Origin: Conidiobolus incongruus B7586
Taxonomy: Eukaryota > Entomophthoromycota > Entomophthoromycetes > Entomophthorales > Conidiobolaceae
Reading direction: 5' to 3'
NCBI GenBank assembly: GCA_000697335.1
Contig: JNEM01016733.1
Span: 1-38,201, forward strand
DNA length: 38,201 nt
The notes under the pieces are model-generated. The model was not told the DNA's origin, ran no database searches, and was given only the letters and a program-made list of their open reading frames with translations. Below, piece after piece: positions 35,201 to 38,201 of the stretch. Within the stretch, counting starts at the first letter, position 1. The number at the start of each line of letters is the position of its first letter. The translations under genes were made by a program, and so were the position numbers.

Positions 35201-35564
35201 TTATTTATTCCCATGTCATCATTCCTTCCACTCCGACTGCTTAATCAAAAAAGTATCCTCTCAATTCTCTGCAAAGGAGAAGAAGCGTTTATCAGAGCTC
35301 CAATCTCAGCTCTCTAAGGAGGTGAGTTTATTGAGATCCGATATGTCCAAGAGGCAGTCGATCCCACCATCCAATACCTCCCCAGCAGCTTTGGTGCGAG
35401 CGAACGGTAATGGCGTCGATCGCAAGGATCGATTGGAAAGCTTAAAGAGTGAATTCGACGAACTCATTGCTCAAGAATGTCCATTGTGTGGTGATATGAT
35501 GATTCGATCTATCGGTATTCCACTTATCCAAAACGGTGACGCTAATGAAGATTGGTCTATTTAA
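32272..35564 (+). CDS. VPS18: Vps18/Pep3, HOPS and CORVET tethering subunit with RING-H2
   Basis: Four exons, 32272-32566, 32621-32763, 32820-34958 and 35013-35564, join in phase to 1042 residues, close to human VPS18 (973) and yeast Pep3 (918). Vps18 is a core subunit of the HOPS and CORVET complexes that tether endosomes and vacuoles for Rab- and SNARE-driven fusion. The N-terminal beta-propeller region shows ILLIDLLRADDV, FKSFLDPTGEHLFI, ITSIAWD and GAILLGTKDGKIYEA. The middle is the alpha-solenoid with YLVEEGDLLVEEFRNFL, LNSHGR..EVLHLA and VYGLLGLYPEAVDLALS. A terminal RING-H2 has C910 and C913, C927-x-H929-x2-H932-x2-C935, and a distant CPLC at about 1015-1018, the widely split form usual in Vps18. 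Upstream and internal stops between exons all fall in introns, so the gene is intact. AATAAA at 35570-35575 follows. Confidence 0.94.
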
Positions 35565-35975
35565 CTATTAATAAATACTCCATTTATTTGTATATTGAAT
35601 CTTACAATTTTACAAATTTATTTGCTATCCTATCTTCTATAATTTTTAAATTATCAATTGAAATATAAGTAACAATAGAAAACCCATCTTTTAATGAAAA
35701 AGTTTGATCGTTAATAAATTGATAATATAAAAATAGTAACAATGATAATGATATATATTGAGTAAAATTCAATATGAGATACTAATTATTATAAATCAAT
35801 TATTAAATTTAATCTGCTTCAAAAAGGAATTTACAAAGGATAATCCCACAATTTCTAATTAAGATTAGAAATTATAAAAAGATCTTAATCCAAAATTTAA
35901 TCTAAAAACACCACCAATACTTTAATAAAAATATAGAATAATTTAATAGACAAAAAAATAACTTATTACTAAAGG
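35565..35975. other. Spacer between VPS18 and SDA1
   Basis: AT-rich. It carries the VPS18 poly(A) signal at its left end and the SDA1 promoter at its right. No other feature is seen. Confidence 0.5.
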
Positions 35976-38201
35976 ATGGGTAGAAGGAACAGGCAAAATC
36001 ATGAACTTAATCACAATTTACCTCAATTACAAAATTTAATTAAAAGGGATTCAGAAAGTTATAAAGACGAATTTAATTTGCAATATCGTCACTTCGAGTC
36101 GCTACTGAGTTTAGTATATTTAAACCCTAGCGAAGAGCATTCGGAATTTTGTGAACTCGTCAATTTTTTAGCTCAGACTGTAGGATGTTATCCCGAGGTT
36201 AAGGAGAAGTTTGCTACTACAATTATTGAGTTGCTGAGAGAGAAGTGTTTGATTTTGAATATGGATTTTAGAAAGACTTTGGTTCAATGTTTGATCCTTT
36301 TGAAGAACAAGGGTACAATTGACAGTTTGAGGTAAAATTTTTTATTTTATTGGTTATTTATAGTGATACTTATTCATTCAATAGCTTGTTGTCACTCTTC
36401 TTTACTCTATTCCGCTGCAAAGACAAAGCTTTGAGAGAAAATTTATACAAATTTATCGTTAACGATATTAAAGATATGAATGCCAAGCATAAGAATAACA
36501 AATTGAATAGAACTTTACAGAATTTTATGTATACTATGTTAATTACTGAAACTTCCCAGGCTGGTCACAACGATAAGAATTCGACTTCAGATCACGTTAT
36601 TGCAGGTAAAAAATCTTTGGAAGTTTGTATTGAGTTGTATCAAAAGAATGTTTGGTAATTACTTATTAATGTGATATAATTTAGTTTAATTAATTATTAT
36701 TAGGAATGATCATAAAACTGTCAATGTCATTGCTGAAGCTTGTTTATCTCCAATCACCAAAATTATGGTCACCGCCGTTCACTTCTTCTTAGGCAATAAC
36801 GAACCCAAGGAAGAGTCCGATGACGAAGAAGAGATCGATCTCAGAAAGTTTGACCATCAAGCATTGATTAATAAAAAGACCAAGTCCAGATCCAAGAAGA
36901 GAGAAAAGGCTTTGGCTAAGATTAGAAGAAAGGAACGTAAATCCAATCAAGCCGAATCCTTTAATTTCTCAGCTTTACACTTGATTCACGATCCTCAAGG
37001 TTTCGCTGAAAAGTTGTTCTCAAGGTTGGGTAAAGCCACTAATGAAGGTTTCCCTGTACGTCTCTCTCTCATGAAATTAATTGCACGTGTAGTGGGTGTT
37101 CACAAATTAATGTTACTTGGTTTTTACCCCTACTTGATGCGCTATCTTCAACCCAGTCAAAAGGACGTCACTCAAATTCTCGCTTTGACTGCTCAAGCTT
37201 GCCACGAGCTCGTTCCTCCCGATGTCGTCGAACCCTGTATTATGGCTATCGCCAACAATTTCGTTACTCAAAACATGGCCAACGAAGTAATGGCCGCTGG
37301 TATTAACGGTATTCGTGAAATCTGTCAGCGTACACCTTTGGCCATGACATCCGCTCTACTTCAAGATTTGACAGAATATAAGGGCACTCGTGACAAGGGT
37401 GTGATGATGGCCGCTCGTTCTCTCATCGGTCTTTTCAGAGAAGTCAATCCCGAGCTCTTGAAGCGCAAGGATCGTGGTAGAACTGCGGCCATGAAACTGA
37501 ATGCTGAAGGCTCCCAAGCACTCCAATTCGGTGAAGTCAAGGCCACCAGCTTTATCGAAGGTACCGAACTTTTAGACGATGAAGAGTTCGCCAAGCTCAA
37601 CGCCGAAGAGGATGAGCAATTGGATGAAGGTTCTATCGCTGATGACGAGGACGACGATGATGAAAGCCCTGATGATGATAATGACGATGGAATTCCTGAA
37701 TTGGAAGATGAAGAAGAGCTGGAATTAGGTTCAGGTATTATTTTAAATATTATATTATTAGTATATTTAAACTAATGTAAATAGATGAAGAATTAGACGA
37801 AGATGAAATGGAAGAATTTGAAGATGAGGATGAGGACGAAACTGAAGATGAAGACGAAGGCAAATCCGAACCCGAAGAATTCCAAGATGAAGAAACTACT
37901 CAAGAATCTCAAGCCAAGAAACCATCAGCCGAAACCAAAATCAAAGCCCAAAATCATAAATCCAACGATCTCAAATCTCGATTGGAAGTAAATCGTATTT
38001 TGACACAGGAAGATTTTGCCAAAATTGCTGAACGTCGTCAACAATTGGAATTGGACAGAGAAATATACGGTACTACCAACAAACGCAAGGCTGACGCTAT
38101 GAAGTAATATTATTTTATATTATTGTTATACATAATCTAACCATTGTACAGTGCTGATGATTCCGATAATGGTGAAATCGTAGATGAATCAGCTATTTTA
38201 A
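35976..38201 (+). CDS. SDA1: Ribosome biogenesis protein Sda1, 3' end beyond the window
   Basis: Exons 35976-36331, 36364-36654, 36704-37734, 37785-38103 and 38152 to the window edge. Phases agree, and about 680 residues are visible. Sda1 is a nucleolar protein needed for pre-60S maturation and export and, in yeast, for passage through G1. The opening [19 protein letters not shown] is the SDA1/NUC130 N-terminal signature, followed by [18 protein letters not shown] and [20 protein letters not shown]. The SDA1 core shows [54 protein letters not shown] and [15 protein letters not shown] long acidic tract (about 37620-37900) and the [11 protein letters not shown] segment follow, then EIVDESAIL at the edge. 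The first intron is only 32 nt. Codon use in exon 3 is noticeably GC-richer than in the first exons. The last stretch of the protein is missing from the window. Confidence 0.95.

Noticed and set aside
37803-37991. Basic Lys-rich frame inside SDA1 exon 4
   Set aside because: It is the shifted frame of the acidic GAT/GAA-rich tract of SDA1.
1-38201. Retroviral, LTR, Polinton, LINE or DNA-transposon remains, and CRISPR arrays
   Set aside because: No reverse transcriptase, integrase, capsid or transposase motifs, long terminal repeats or regularly spaced repeats were seen by eye; very old elements in the spacers cannot be excluded.

Overview
The window is nuclear DNA from a very AT-rich eukaryote, most likely a fungus. 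Intact genes are separated by long AT-rich spacers. Nearly all introns are 30 to 80 nt, start with GTA and end with AG. The gene set (COP9 signalosome CSN1, RPS19, TRM5, HAT1, CAF1/POP2, VPS18, SDA1, an allantoicase-repeat protein, an Old Yellow Enzyme relic, a fungal-type MscL channel) suits fungi, and an early-diverging zygomycete-grade lineage (for example Entomophthorales) is my best guess. That placement is inference from gene content and base composition; I see no decisive taxonomic marker. Intact genes use TAA, TAG and TGA as ordinary stops, so the standard code applies.

Layout. 1-4794: AT-rich spacer. 4795-6342: seven-transmembrane receptor-like protein with a glycosylated ectodomain. 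6343-11565: a second AT-rich spacer. 11657-13041: allantoicase-repeat protein with ribosomal-protein-like codon use, one frameshift and an unusual basic/acidic tail. 13908-14787 (-): a five-exon MscL mechanosensitive channel with a C-terminal zinc ribbon. 14977-15060: tRNA-Tyr with an 11-nt intron. 15298-16090: decayed RAD18. 17735-18887: decayed Old Yellow Enzyme. 19122-20414: CSN1. 21580-22014 (-): RPS19. 22817-24118: unrecognised helical-repeat protein broken by two in-frame stops. 24213-25620: TRM5. 26293-27409 (-): decayed UBXN1/SAKS1-like UBA-UBX gene. 27754-29551 (-): HAT1 in 11 exons. 30710-31658 (-): CAF1/POP2 deadenylase in 3 exons. 32272-35564: VPS18 in 4 exons. 35976 to the right edge: SDA1, with its 3' end outside the window.

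The genes are functionally unrelated housekeeping genes rather than a cluster. The striking theme is that core genes are whole while several accessory genes between about 11.6 and 27.4 kb are broken (allantoicase-like, RAD18, OYE, the unknown helical protein, UBXN1-like). Many of the lesions I can read look like C-to-T or G-to-A transitions (Cys to Tyr, Gln/Trp/Arg to stop). I saw no retroviral, LTR, Polinton, LINE or DNA-transposon coding remains and no CRISPR array.
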